From assembly GCA_947176655.1 (NCBI GenBank), contig CAMWRK010000007.1, positions 1 through 23,037 of the forward strand: a stretch of DNA of 23,037 bases, read 5' to 3'. A model generated the notes under the pieces. It did no database searches. It was not told where the DNA came from and saw only the letters and a list, made by a program, of their open reading frames with translations. Positions 16,258 through 23,007 of the stretch are shown here, piece after piece. Numbering within the stretch: the stretch's first letter is position 1; every line of letters starts with the position of its first letter. The translations under genes were made by a program, and so were the position numbers. Source of the DNA: an uncultured Prevotellaceae bacterium (GTDB lineage: Bacteria; Bacteroidota; Bacteroidia; Bacteroidales; Bacteroidaceae).

Positions 16258-16365
16258 TCAGAATCCCATGCAGGAGGTTACGCCGAAGGTGGTGGCCACA
16301 GCGGTGAGAACGGTGATGATGACTTGTATTACTTTCTTCCAGATTTCTTTCTTCATGATGTTCAT
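16258..16365 (-). CDS. Smalltalk family peptide (35 residues)
   Basis: Reading the minus strand from 16365 gives a 35-residue peptide: MNIMKKEIW, then a basic KK, one hydrophobic helix VIQVIITVLTAVATTFGV and the end TSCMGF. This matches the smalltalk protein pattern (short basic start, single helix, Cys near the end) found between HU-like and amidase genes in Bacteroidales. An internal ATG at 16356 (MKKEIW) is an equally likely start. The T-S-C ending looks like a minimal lipobox-like site, but there is almost nothing after it. The stop lies 8 bp before the amidase start. Function unknown; holin-like or membrane-anchored signalling has not been shown. Confidence 0.85.
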   Translation of the reverse strand: MNIMKKEIWKKVIQVIITVLTAVATTFGVTSCMGF

Positions 16366-16407
16366 GTGTCGTTTTTTTGTTGTTTTTTGTTGTTTGCTCT
16401 TTCTGTC

Positions 16408-16434
16408 GCCCCGCCGCCGTTGTGGTGGCGGGGC
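16408..16434. repeat. GC-rich hairpin between HU-like and smalltalk genes
   Basis: GCCCCGCCGCC (16408-16418) pairs with GGTGGCGGGGC (16424-16434), one G-T pair, loop GTTGT. No T-run follows on the minus strand, so it is probably an RNA fold in the shared message and not a terminator. Confidence 0.65.
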
Positions 16435-16459
16435 TGTCTTTCAGTTGCTTTTCAGTAGT

Positions 16460-16476
16460 CCCCCCGTGATGGGGGG
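16460..16476. repeat. C6/G6 hairpin just after the HU-like gene
   Basis: CCCCCC, loop GTGAT, GGGGGG lies 11 bp after the HU-like stop. Together with the next hairpin it gives a doubly folded 120-bp spacer before smalltalk. Confidence 0.6.
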
Positions 16477-16487
16477 AGGGCAGAGGT

Positions 16488-17006
16488 TCAGTCTCCGAGT
16501 CCGCCCTCGTCACTGTCGCCGTTTCCGCCCGTGCCGCTGTTGTCCTCGGGCTTTATGGTTGCCAATGCGTTCAGGCGCTCTCGCTCTGCCTTGCGTGCTG
16601 CAATCTGTGACTCTCGCGTGCCGACAAACTGGAATGTAGCCACATTTCTCAAATCCTGGAACTTGACGCTTGGAGCCCAGCGCACGTTCACTTTCTTTAT
16701 CATTCCGGCGTGGAAACTCTCAGCGTTGTCAGCGGCATCGCTTACGAGGGATACATAGAAGGTGCCAAGGTCGCCCAGAGTGATTCTGTTGCCAAGAAGA
16801 ATCTGTTCTCGTATGCAGTTTGTCAGCTGTGTGGCTACGGCCATGATGTCGCCCTTGTTGTACTTGCTGTCGTGCGATGTCATGTGCTCGGCTATTTTGT
16901 CCAGATCCAGATTCTGGACGTACTGTGCCACGGGGTAGGTCTTGTTGCCGCTTTTCGGATCGCCCGGCTGCTCGTTTCTCACCATCAAAGAATAGTTAAT
17001 TGCCAT
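16488..17006 (-). CDS. HU-like DNA-binding protein (HU-HIG type)
   Basis: The protein has 172 residues, nearly twice the length of HU. The N-terminus MAINYSLMVRNEQPGDPKSG followed by NKTYPVAQYVQNLDLDKIAEHM is the Bacteroidales HU-HIG pattern; the HU fold includes ITLGDLGTFYVSL (about 75-87) and the arm-like stretch NVRWAPSVKF. After residue 145 there is a low-complexity acidic tail rich in Gly, Asp, Glu and Ser. It likely binds DNA as an architectural protein, though a targeted regulatory role is possible. A promoter lies at 17154, leaving an unusually long 5' leader of roughly 140 bases. First gene of the HU-like/smalltalk/amidase trio. Confidence 0.9.
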   Translation of the reverse strand: MAINYSLMVRNEQPGDPKSGNKTYPVAQYVQNLDLDKIAEHMTSHDSKYNKGDIMAVATQLTNCIREQILLGNRITLGDLGTFYVSLVSDAADNAESFHAGMIKKVNVRWAPSVKFQDLRNVATFQFVGTRESQIAARKAERERLNALATIKPEDNSGTGGNGDSDEGGLGD

Positions 17007-17153
17007 AATGTGTTCTGTCCCTCTCCCCCCTGTTGTTGTACTGGCGCGCGACTGTTCCTGTCTCTTGCCTGTTGTCTGCCGGAGGCGGGGGAGCGGGACC
17101 GAGATTTGCTCCGGCAGGGGTTAGTGATTCAGTGTTCTTTTGTCATGACGCTG

Positions 17154-17184
17154 CAAAGGTACGGCGATAACTGGCGGAATGAAA
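17154..17184 (-). promoter_or_regulatory. Promoter of the HU-like/smalltalk/amidase unit
   Basis: The minus strand carries TACCTTTG (17161-17154), an exact -7 box, with TTTC (17184-17181) 19 bp ahead, one base from the -33 consensus. It is 147 bp before the HU-like ATG. Confidence 0.65.
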
Positions 17185-17265
17185 GCCTTTTTCTTTCACC
17201 GCTCTGTTTCCGTCATCTTCCTGTCGCAAAACGCCGTTTCCCCCTCCCACTGCACGTCACTTTCC

Positions 17266-17307
17266 GTCATGTCCCCGTCATGTCCCCGTCGTGTTCCCGT
17301 CGTCCCC
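17266..17307. repeat. 11-bp tandem repeat, about 3.8 copies
   Basis: GTCATGTCCCC occurs twice in a row, followed by the variant GTCGTGTTCCC and a shortened GTCGTCCCC. Short tandem array in non-coding DNA. Confidence 0.8.
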
Positions 17308-17584
17308 TTCGCCCGCTTCTCCCCTTTTCCGCATGTTGCCCACGGGAAGTACCGGAAAGGTTGTGGGGGCAGAAACCGGCATCCGTTTTCGCGCGCGAGT
17401 ATTATAATAAATAATGTGTAGGGCGGGTGAGAGAGGGAACGGTGAGCGGATGAGAGAGGTGAACGGGAAGTTGTTGTAATGAAATTTCAATGAGATGCTG
17501 GCCATTCACGGAGGTGTTGAAACGCTCTCTCGGGTGCGTTCTCGCGATGCCAGAAATGAGACATCGTGATGTTGCGGTTCAGAC

Positions 17585-17653
17585 ACCGTGGTCTTGGAGG
17601 CCAAGACCATTGAGCTTGGCCTCCAAGACCACGGTCTTTCGCCCCGAAGACCG
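17585..17653. repeat. Large nested palindrome built from GGTCTT/AAGACC units
   Basis: Arms 17585-17605 and 17615-17635 are perfect 21-bp reverse complements around a 9-base loop. Each arm contains its own smaller palindrome (GGTCTTGG-AGG-CCAAGACC begins in the left arm), and the right arm continues into a second hairpin, CGGTCTT (17632-17638) with AAGACCG (17647-17653). In all, five GGTCTT/AAGACC units lie within about 65 bases. Outer flanks also echo each other (AGACATCG at 17559 and CGATGTCT at 17653). No T-run follows, so it is not a simple terminator. Confidence 0.85.
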
Positions 17654-18033
17654 CGATGTCTTTTTGGATGGTATGCGAGACACCGCTCACAGGACGGCAT
17701 GAGGTGCATAAATGTGTCCGCACGGCATGCTCGCGTGTTGTCACAATATCCTGTGGTACAATAATATACTGGTAAGACGGCATGAACGGCGGAAGATACT
17801 TGGAGCATTGGGAGTCTACGTAGTCTGTCCCTCTCCTCCTTTCCTATACGCCCTCCCCCGACTTTTCTACCGAAGACATCGGCATGACGCCGTCAGTCAC
17901 GATGCTTATGTGTAAATATTTTTCAATATAACGGATGGGAAAGGGCGTGGGGTGGTTAGAGGATGAGAGGGCAGCAGTGGAGAGAGGGCTGACCTTTAGA
18001 CTTTAGTTACGGTGTTAAATACATGGTGTATAA

Positions 18034-18065
18034 TTTGCATGATTACACGTTTTTTGATATATTTG
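18034..18065 (+). promoter_or_regulatory. Promoter of the glycosyltransferase/peptide island
   Basis: TTTG (18034-18037), 20 bp spacing, then TATATTTG (18058-18065), a full match to the Bacteroidetes consensus, 45 bp before the ATG at 18111. Confidence 0.75.
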
Positions 18066-18110
18066 CAACGTTGCAGGTGCTTCTGGCACTCGTAAATATC
18101 TCTCGTGAGT

Positions 18111-20579
18111 ATGAAAAACAGGTGCGTTTCAGGAGCAATAACAGAGGTAGAAATATCTCAAATGGATGGTAATTCGCAGATATGCCCTCCATTGGTTTCT
18201 GTCTGTATGCCGGTGTACAATGCCTCAAAATTCCTGCGCGAGTGTATGGACAGCGTGTTGTCCCAGACCTTTGGAGATTTTGAGTTCGTTATCGTTGATG
18301 ACGGTTCTACGGATGACAGCGTCAGTATAGTTGAGTCTTACGCGGATTCCAGAATAAGACTTATCAGGAATAGACATGACTACATCGGTTCGCTGAATAT
18401 ACTACTGCGTGAGGCACGCGGAAAATACATTGCGCGGATGGATGCAGATGATGTGATGATGCCATATAGACTGAAGGCTCAAACTGGCTATATGGAAAAA
18501 CATACAGAGGTGGGAGTACTTGGTGGTGGAATGCAACAAATTGGAGAACAGCATAGCACCCTAATTCCACTTCATAAGGTCACGATGCAGGACATGATCA
18601 ATTCTTGCTGTATAGCACATCCTTCAGTAATGATGAGAACTTCTGTGTTGAAGCAATATGGGTTATGCTATGAAGAGGATTTTAAATATGCAGAAGATTA
18701 TCGTTTCTGGATGCAATTGATGAAGAATGGTATTGTAATCCATAATCTGTCTGTACCTATAATAAAATACAGAATTTCAGGAAATCAAATAACCTCACGG
18801 CATTCTGCGGAACAGTTTGATAAAAGCAATAAAATCAAGGAGGATGGTGCCAAATGGCTGCTTGGAAAGATAAAGGAGGTGTCTTATGAGACTTCCAGTA
18901 TCCCTAAATCAACTAATCTGCTGACTATAGTCATACCATTTCTTAACGAGCGAGAGGAGGTCGGTAATACGGTAAGAAGCATCAGAAATACAGCTGGAAA
19001 CAAGGTAGATATCGTAGTTGTGGACGACCATTCAGATGATAACTATGATTATAGAGCCGACCTTGCTTACTTTAATGTGACATATATATATAATGATTGC
19101 CGTATAGGAGCAGCCGCATCAAAAGAAAAAGGAGTCCGTTTGGCTTGTACTCCATATTTTCTTCTACTTGATGCGCACATGCGTTGTTTTACGAGTGGTT
19201 GGCATAATGTTATAGTTGCAGAGTTGCAAAAAAATGACAGGCAAATTCTTTGCTGTCAAACGAAAGCATTGCACAAAGACGAAAAGCAGATTGTTTCGGA
19301 AAAGGGTGTAATGCCAACTTATGGGGCGTATATACTTTTTGACTATAATAATTATATCCCTGGGATACATTGGAACGACAGTGGATACCAAGGAAAATTA
19401 ACTGGCAACAGAATAGCGTGCATACTGGGTGCTGGCTATGCTGCGAGCAAAAAATATTGGTCGTATATCAAAGGGTTGGAAGGGCTTATGCATTATGGAA
19501 GCGAAGAGGCCTATCTTAGTTTGAAGGCATGGCTTGAAGGTGGGGGATGTAGTTTGCTTCCTGAAGTGTTTTTTGGCCATATCTATAGAGCAACTCCACC
19601 ATACAGAATCATTACGTCCCAAATGCATTATAACCATTTCGTCATTTCTGCAACTTTATTTCCTACATCCTTGCAATGTTGGGCCAATGCCATTGCATAT
19701 AAGAAAAATAGGCATGTATATAAGAATATACGTTTTTGGCTTTCCATGAATAATGATTCGCTAAGTAAATTAAGGGAATACTATCAACGTATATTTCAAG
19801 CGGATTTTGAAAATATATTGGACATAAATGATATAACAGATGCTGGCAGGGCAGTGATGGCTGTTCATGAGAAGAAACGCATGCAGCAGTTGTTAAACTT
19901 TTTAGTTAAGTGTTCGGGTACATCTTGCGTTGATTTGTGGGAAGGGTGCATGGGGCTTTTAATTGTATTATGTGAATATGAGAAGTATGCCTGTTCTGAT
20001 GAGTACACGTCGCTGAGATATAAATTATTGGAGCGGGTTTTATCTCAGATAACGCCACAGTCTGAGTTTTCTGTCTCTTTTGCACATGGTATTTGTGGCA
20101 TTGGATGGGGAATTATATATTTGATACGTAACATTTTTACTGATATGGATTTTTCTAAGGAACTTGCGGAAATTGATCGGAAGGTTATGGAAAGAGATCC
20201 ACAGAGAATAGACGATTTCTCATTTCAAAGTGGCATAGGTGGTATTCTGTGCTATGTAACAAATAGGTTATTTGTTTTGCAAGAAAAACATTTGGAACCA
20301 ATATTCCATATTCAATACCTTGAGTGTCTTAAGAATGTGGCAAAAACGGCTTTAGAGAAAAGCGATGATTTCAGAACACACAGTTACGCCCTTCTTTTTT
20401 TGGAATATGGGCAAAAAGGGTGGTATGTACTTCGTCCGAAATGGAAGGACGTAATAGATTTGCCTAATTTCCTCCCAAAGGATTTGGGCAAATGGAATAA
20501 TGGTCTCACTGAAACAACAGGATATATGTGTAATTTAATACAAACTCTATATGGTACTATGCAAGGGAAACGTTACTAG
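18111..20579 (+). CDS. Double family-2 glycosyltransferase fused to a LanC-like domain
   Basis: The protein has 822 residues. GT2 domain 1 (about 26-240) has PLVSVCMPVYNAS, IVDDGSTDD and the DxD site MDADD (110-114). GT2 domain 2 (about 270-520) starts LTIVIPFLNEREEVG, has VVVDDHSDD and DAHMRC (354-359), and resembles polypeptide GalNAc-transferase-like enzymes (HWNDSGYQG, LGAGYAASKKYW, GSEEAYLSLKAWLEGG). The last 220 residues resemble Bacteroidetes LanC-like proteins: SFAHGICGIGWGIIYLIRN (about 656-674) and FSFQSGIGGILCYV (703-716), but the Cys-His zinc motif near the C-terminus of LanC is not seen, so cyclase activity is doubtful and the domain may only bind the peptide. I use ATG 18111; GTG 18105 and ATG 18162 are alternatives. 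From about 18500 on, the gene is clearly AT-richer than its neighbours. The Cys-repeat peptide gene follows at 46 bp. Confidence 0.8.
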   Translation: MKNRCVSGAITEVEISQMDGNSQICPPLVSVCMPVYNASKFLRECMDSVLSQTFGDFEFVIVDDGSTDDSVSIVESYADSRIRLIRNRHDYIGSLNILLREARGKYIARMDADDVMMPYRLKAQTGYMEKHTEVGVLGGGMQQIGEQHSTLIPLHKVTMQDMINSCCIAHPSVMMRTSVLKQYGLCYEEDFKYAEDYRFWMQLMKNGIVIHNLSVPIIKYRISGNQITSRHSAEQFDKSNKIKEDGAKWLLGKIKEVSYETSSIPKSTNLLTIVIPFLNEREEVGNTVRSIRNTAGNKVDIVVVDDHSDDNYDYRADLAYFNVTYIYNDCRIGAAASKEKGVRLACTPYFLLLDAHMRCFTSGWHNVIVAELQKNDRQILCCQTKALHKDEKQIVSEKGVMPTYGAYILFDYNNYIPGIHWNDSGYQGKLTGNRIACILGAGYAASKKYWSYIKGLEGLMHYGSEEAYLSLKAWLEGGGCSLLPEVFFGHIYRATPPYRIITSQMHYNHFVISATLFPTSLQCWANAIAYKKNRHVYKNIRFWLSMNNDSLSKLREYYQRIFQADFENILDINDITDAGRAVMAVHEKKRMQQLLNFLVKCSGTSCVDLWEGCMGLLIVLCEYEKYACSDEYTSLRYKLLERVLSQITPQSEFSVSFAHGICGIGWGIIYLIRNIFTDMDFSKELAEIDRKVMERDPQRIDDFSFQSGIGGILCYVTNRLFVLQEKHLEPIFHIQYLECLKNVAKTALEKSDDFRTHSYALLFLEYGQKGWYVLRPKWKDVIDLPNFLPKDLGKWNNGLTETTGYMCNLIQTLYGTMQGKRY

Positions 20580-20625
20580 GAGTATGCCCTTAATTCTAAT
20601 CAATTAACTTTTGGATTTTCACATT

Positions 20626-20958
20626 ATGATTTTACGACAAAAGGGACTATTGTCCAATTGTGAACAGTTGTTCACACCAATGTCTTCCGATGAGGAAGGA
20701 CTTCTGCGTGGCGGTTTTGGAGGCATCTCCGTTTTATCGGATAATGGAGCCACTAATATGGGGTGTATAAATTCTCCGTGTACAAATGTCAGTTGCAAAA
20801 ATAACATCTGTGGCAATGGTGATTGCAGGAACAGCTTTTGTAACAATAGAGACTGCTATGTCCAAGAGGGTGGCGACACAGAAACAGGAACTACAGAAGT
20901 AAGTGAAACCACAACCTCGTTACCAATAGGCGGGCCTGTTTTACTAGGTTTTATTTAA
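20626..20958 (+). CDS. Candidate RiPP precursor with seven Cys at five-residue spacing
   Basis: The peptide has 110 residues. A leader of about 30 residues ends SSDEEGLLRGGFGG, a Gly-Gly type cleavage site like that of the GG-Bacteroidales natural-product precursors (TIGR04149-like by pattern; not searched). The core has Cys47, 52, 57, 62, 67, 72 and 77, exactly five apart. The four residues between them are INSP, TNVS, KNNI, GNGD, RNSF and NNRD, so every unit is C-x-N-x-x. A tail rich in Thr, Glu and Ser (TETGTTEVSETTTS) and an apolar end (LPIGGPVLLGFI) follow. ATG 20626 is preferred to TTG 20611. It lies 46 bp after the glycosyltransferase/LanC-like gene. No enzyme for dehydration or radical chemistry is in view, so the modification (thioether, disulfide or S- or O-glycosyl) is open. 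Confidence 0.8.
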   Translation: MILRQKGLLSNCEQLFTPMSSDEEGLLRGGFGGISVLSDNGATNMGCINSPCTNVSCKNNICGNGDCRNSFCNNRDCYVQEGGDTETGTTEVSETTTSLPIGGPVLLGFI

Positions 20959-20970
20959 TTGTTTTTTATA

Positions 20971-21016
20971 AATGCAAAGGATGTTCCAGCAAAAATGCTG
21001 GGGTGTCCTTTGCATT
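20971..21016 (+). repeat. 20-bp hairpin between peptide and outer-membrane genes
   Basis: 20971-20990 pairs with 20997-21016 around loop AAAAAT; 16 Watson-Crick pairs and four adjacent G-T pairs. The G-T pairs form only in the plus-strand RNA, so the fold favours the message of this operon. No T-run follows the hairpin, though TTGTTTTTTAT precedes it. Likely a processing, stabilising or attenuating fold that sets more peptide than barrel protein. Confidence 0.75.
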
Positions 21017-21039
21017 CGAACGTTTGCCTCTGTGTTTAT

Positions 21040-23007
21040 ATGAAACGAGTACTCCTTTACATTTCCGTTTGTGTTATTTCATTTGCTACGTATGCCCAGA
21101 ACGACTCTATAACTGTGTACGCGCATATCAAGGATGCCTTTACCGGTGCAATCATAGAGGACGGCGATGCGGATGTTGTTATGCCGGATTCTTCGTTTGT
21201 GAGCCGATGCAAATGGGGATATAATATAGAGAATGATGTCCGTACAGCTTCCTTGATACTTGCCCAAGTACCCAAGGAGGGAAAGTATATCCTCAGGATT
21301 ACGCACCCGGATTATTTCACGGTATATCACCCCATTGACATATTGCTCCCGAAGCGCAATGAGCATTTTTTCGTTATTCCTGAACAGATAGGGATGCGCA
21401 GGTGTCCCAAGGTTACGCAAATGGATCAGCTGGTGGTGAAGGCCACTAAGATAAAGATGGTGATGAGAAAAGACACTATCGTCTATGATGCCGATGCATT
21501 CCAACTGTCCCATGGTTCTATGCTGGATGCACTGATAGAACAATTGCCAGGTGCGGAACTGAACGATGGAGGCATAATAACAGTGAATGGCAGACAGATA
21601 AGCAGCTTGCTGCTGAACGGCAAGGACTTCTTTAAAGGCAGTCCGCAAATTGCTCTCAAAAATCTTCCGGCATATATGGTAGACAAGGTAAAGGTCTACG
21701 AGCAACAGACGGACTTGGAAAAGATGACGGGTCAGGATGAAACGTACCGTCCATTGGTGATGGACATAAACTTGAAGCATCAATATTCAATAGGATGGAT
21801 AGCGAATGCAGAGGCGGCCTATGGCACGGAGCAGAAATATCTGTGGCGCGTGTTTGCCCTGCGCTTCACGGATTGTTCGCGCCTTACATTGTTCGGAAAT
21901 ATCAACAATACTAATGACACACGCCGCCCTGGGCAAAAGGGCGACTGGACTCCTTCCTACCTGCCTGACGGCATACTGACAAGTGTGAGCGGAGGGGCAG
22001 AGTACTTTTATGAGAACAGAATGAAGACATTCGAGTGGACAAGTAACATCAATGCCTTATGCACGGACAACAACATACAGAGGCATACATTCGGAGAGAG
22101 TTTCTTCCCTGACGGCAAGGCCTACATGCAGAGCCGTAGCGATGACACATATAAGACTACAAGGATAAACACTTCGCACCGCTTTAAATCGCAGAAGAAG
22201 GAAAGGCACACTGGAAGCATAAACTTCAGCTACGATAAGAACAGAAGCACCTTGCTTTTCTTGTCGGGTGAGTTTGGGGAGGATCCTTATTCTTATGTCA
22301 CGGACGGGGTGCTGGACAGCCTGTTCCGCCCAGATACTGGCAAATTGAAGCAACTGGCACGCTATCGCAAAAGAGAGGAGGCATACAGCAGGGGAGAGAA
22401 CTGGAATCTGAACGCACCCTACAGCCTGTGGTGGATGCCGTTTAAGGACAAGGGCGTGAATGATATGCTCTTCTTTGACCTTGCCGGAAGCTATGACAGG
22501 CACACGTCGCTGGCGTTCGACAACTACCATTTGGAATATCTGGCCACGGACGCCCTGCCTGCTGACTACCGCAACCGTCACACCACCAGACCGTCGCACC
22601 ACTACAATTACAATACGCGTCTGGCTTATGCCATGTTCTTCAGAGCAGTGTGGCCCACTCTCACATACAAGTATTCGCAGGACTACACAAACGGGCGTAG
22701 AGATCTCTATCGTCTGGATCGCATAGACGGATGGGACGAGGATACGGAGCACATACTGGGCACGCTTCCGTCTGCGGACATGGAGATGCAGCAGGCACTA
22801 GACATCGAGAACAGCGAGCATTCACAGGTGTGGAAGCGCAGACACGAGGTGGAAGTGAAACTTGAGTACCGCAGGCGCAAGACAAAGCATCAGACCACGG
22901 TGGTGCTGACAATGCCGGTCAGATTTGAGCAGGACCGTCTGGTCTATGACCGCAGCGGACGGCACTACGACCTGCACCGCTCCAAGACACTCTTCAGCCC
23001 TAACTGA
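21040..23007 (+). CDS. Outer-membrane beta-barrel protein with plug, probably C-terminally truncated
   Basis: The protein has 655 residues: signal peptide MKRVLLYISVCVISFATYAQ (1-20), a carboxypeptidase-regulatory-like beta domain (about 23-115, ITVYAHIKDAFTGAIIEDG), a TonB-plug-like region (128-225: LDALIEQLPGAELNDGGI, NGRQISSLLLNGKDFFKG, VDKVKVYEQ) and barrel strands after it. This is the OMP_b-brl_3 type. Such proteins usually exceed 800 residues and end in an aromatic residue; this one ends LFSPN with no barrel signal. After the TGA the same frame reads NVLQNLEKS and stops again. The start at 20959 would include the hairpin, so 21040 is used. GC content returns to the level of the core genes here. 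A role in export or uptake of the modified peptide is an inference from position. Confidence 0.8.
   Translation: MKRVLLYISVCVISFATYAQNDSITVYAHIKDAFTGAIIEDGDADVVMPDSSFVSRCKWGYNIENDVRTASLILAQVPKEGKYILRITHPDYFTVYHPIDILLPKRNEHFFVIPEQIGMRRCPKVTQMDQLVVKATKIKMVMRKDTIVYDADAFQLSHGSMLDALIEQLPGAELNDGGIITVNGRQISSLLLNGKDFFKGSPQIALKNLPAYMVDKVKVYEQQTDLEKMTGQDETYRPLVMDINLKHQYSIGWIANAEAAYGTEQKYLWRVFALRFTDCSRLTLFGNINNTNDTRRPGQKGDWTPSYLPDGILTSVSGGAEYFYENRMKTFEWTSNINALCTDNNIQRHTFGESFFPDGKAYMQSRSDDTYKTTRINTSHRFKSQKKERHTGSINFSYDKNRSTLLFLSGEFGEDPYSYVTDGVLDSLFRPDTGKLKQLARYRKREEAYSRGENWNLNAPYSLWWMPFKDKGVNDMLFFDLAGSYDRHTSLAFDNYHLEYLATDALPADYRNRHTTRPSHHYNYNTRLAYAMFFRAVWPTLTYKYSQDYTNGRRDLYRLDRIDGWDEDTEHILGTLPSADMEMQQALDIENSEHSQVWKRRHEVEVKLEYRRRKTKHQTTVVLTMPVRFEQDRLVYDRSGRHYDLHRSKTLFSPN

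Larger units (their letters stand above)
17007..18110. other. Gene-free divergent spacer of about 1.1 kb
   Basis: I find no convincing gene here on either strand. Short open readings that exist are repeat-driven or compositionally unlike proteins. The region holds the HU-like promoter and leader (up to 17184), an 11-bp tandem repeat (17266-17307), purine-rich stretches of the GGTGAGAGAGG kind (about 17425-17470 and 17935-17995), the nested palindrome at 17585-17653, and the promoter of the glycosyltransferase gene at 18034-18065. It marks the border between core genes and the AT-rich island to the right. Confidence 0.7.

Noticed and set aside
16408..16434. Hairpin as terminator of the HU-like gene
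   Set aside because: No T-run follows on the minus strand and smalltalk and the amidase have no own promoter that I can see.
16250..16513. Upstream extension of the amidase frame by 88 residues
   Set aside because: Overlaps the smalltalk gene and the hairpin spacer; Thr/His/Lys-rich without any domain pattern.
17266..17653. Possible CRISPR array in the gene-free spacer
   Set aside because: The 11-bp array has no spacers and the palindrome units are not evenly spaced; no cas genes nearby.
17490..17808. Short open readings on both strands through the nested palindrome
   Set aside because: They contain mirrored W-S-W-R-P type stretches caused by the palindrome itself; no start context and no family.
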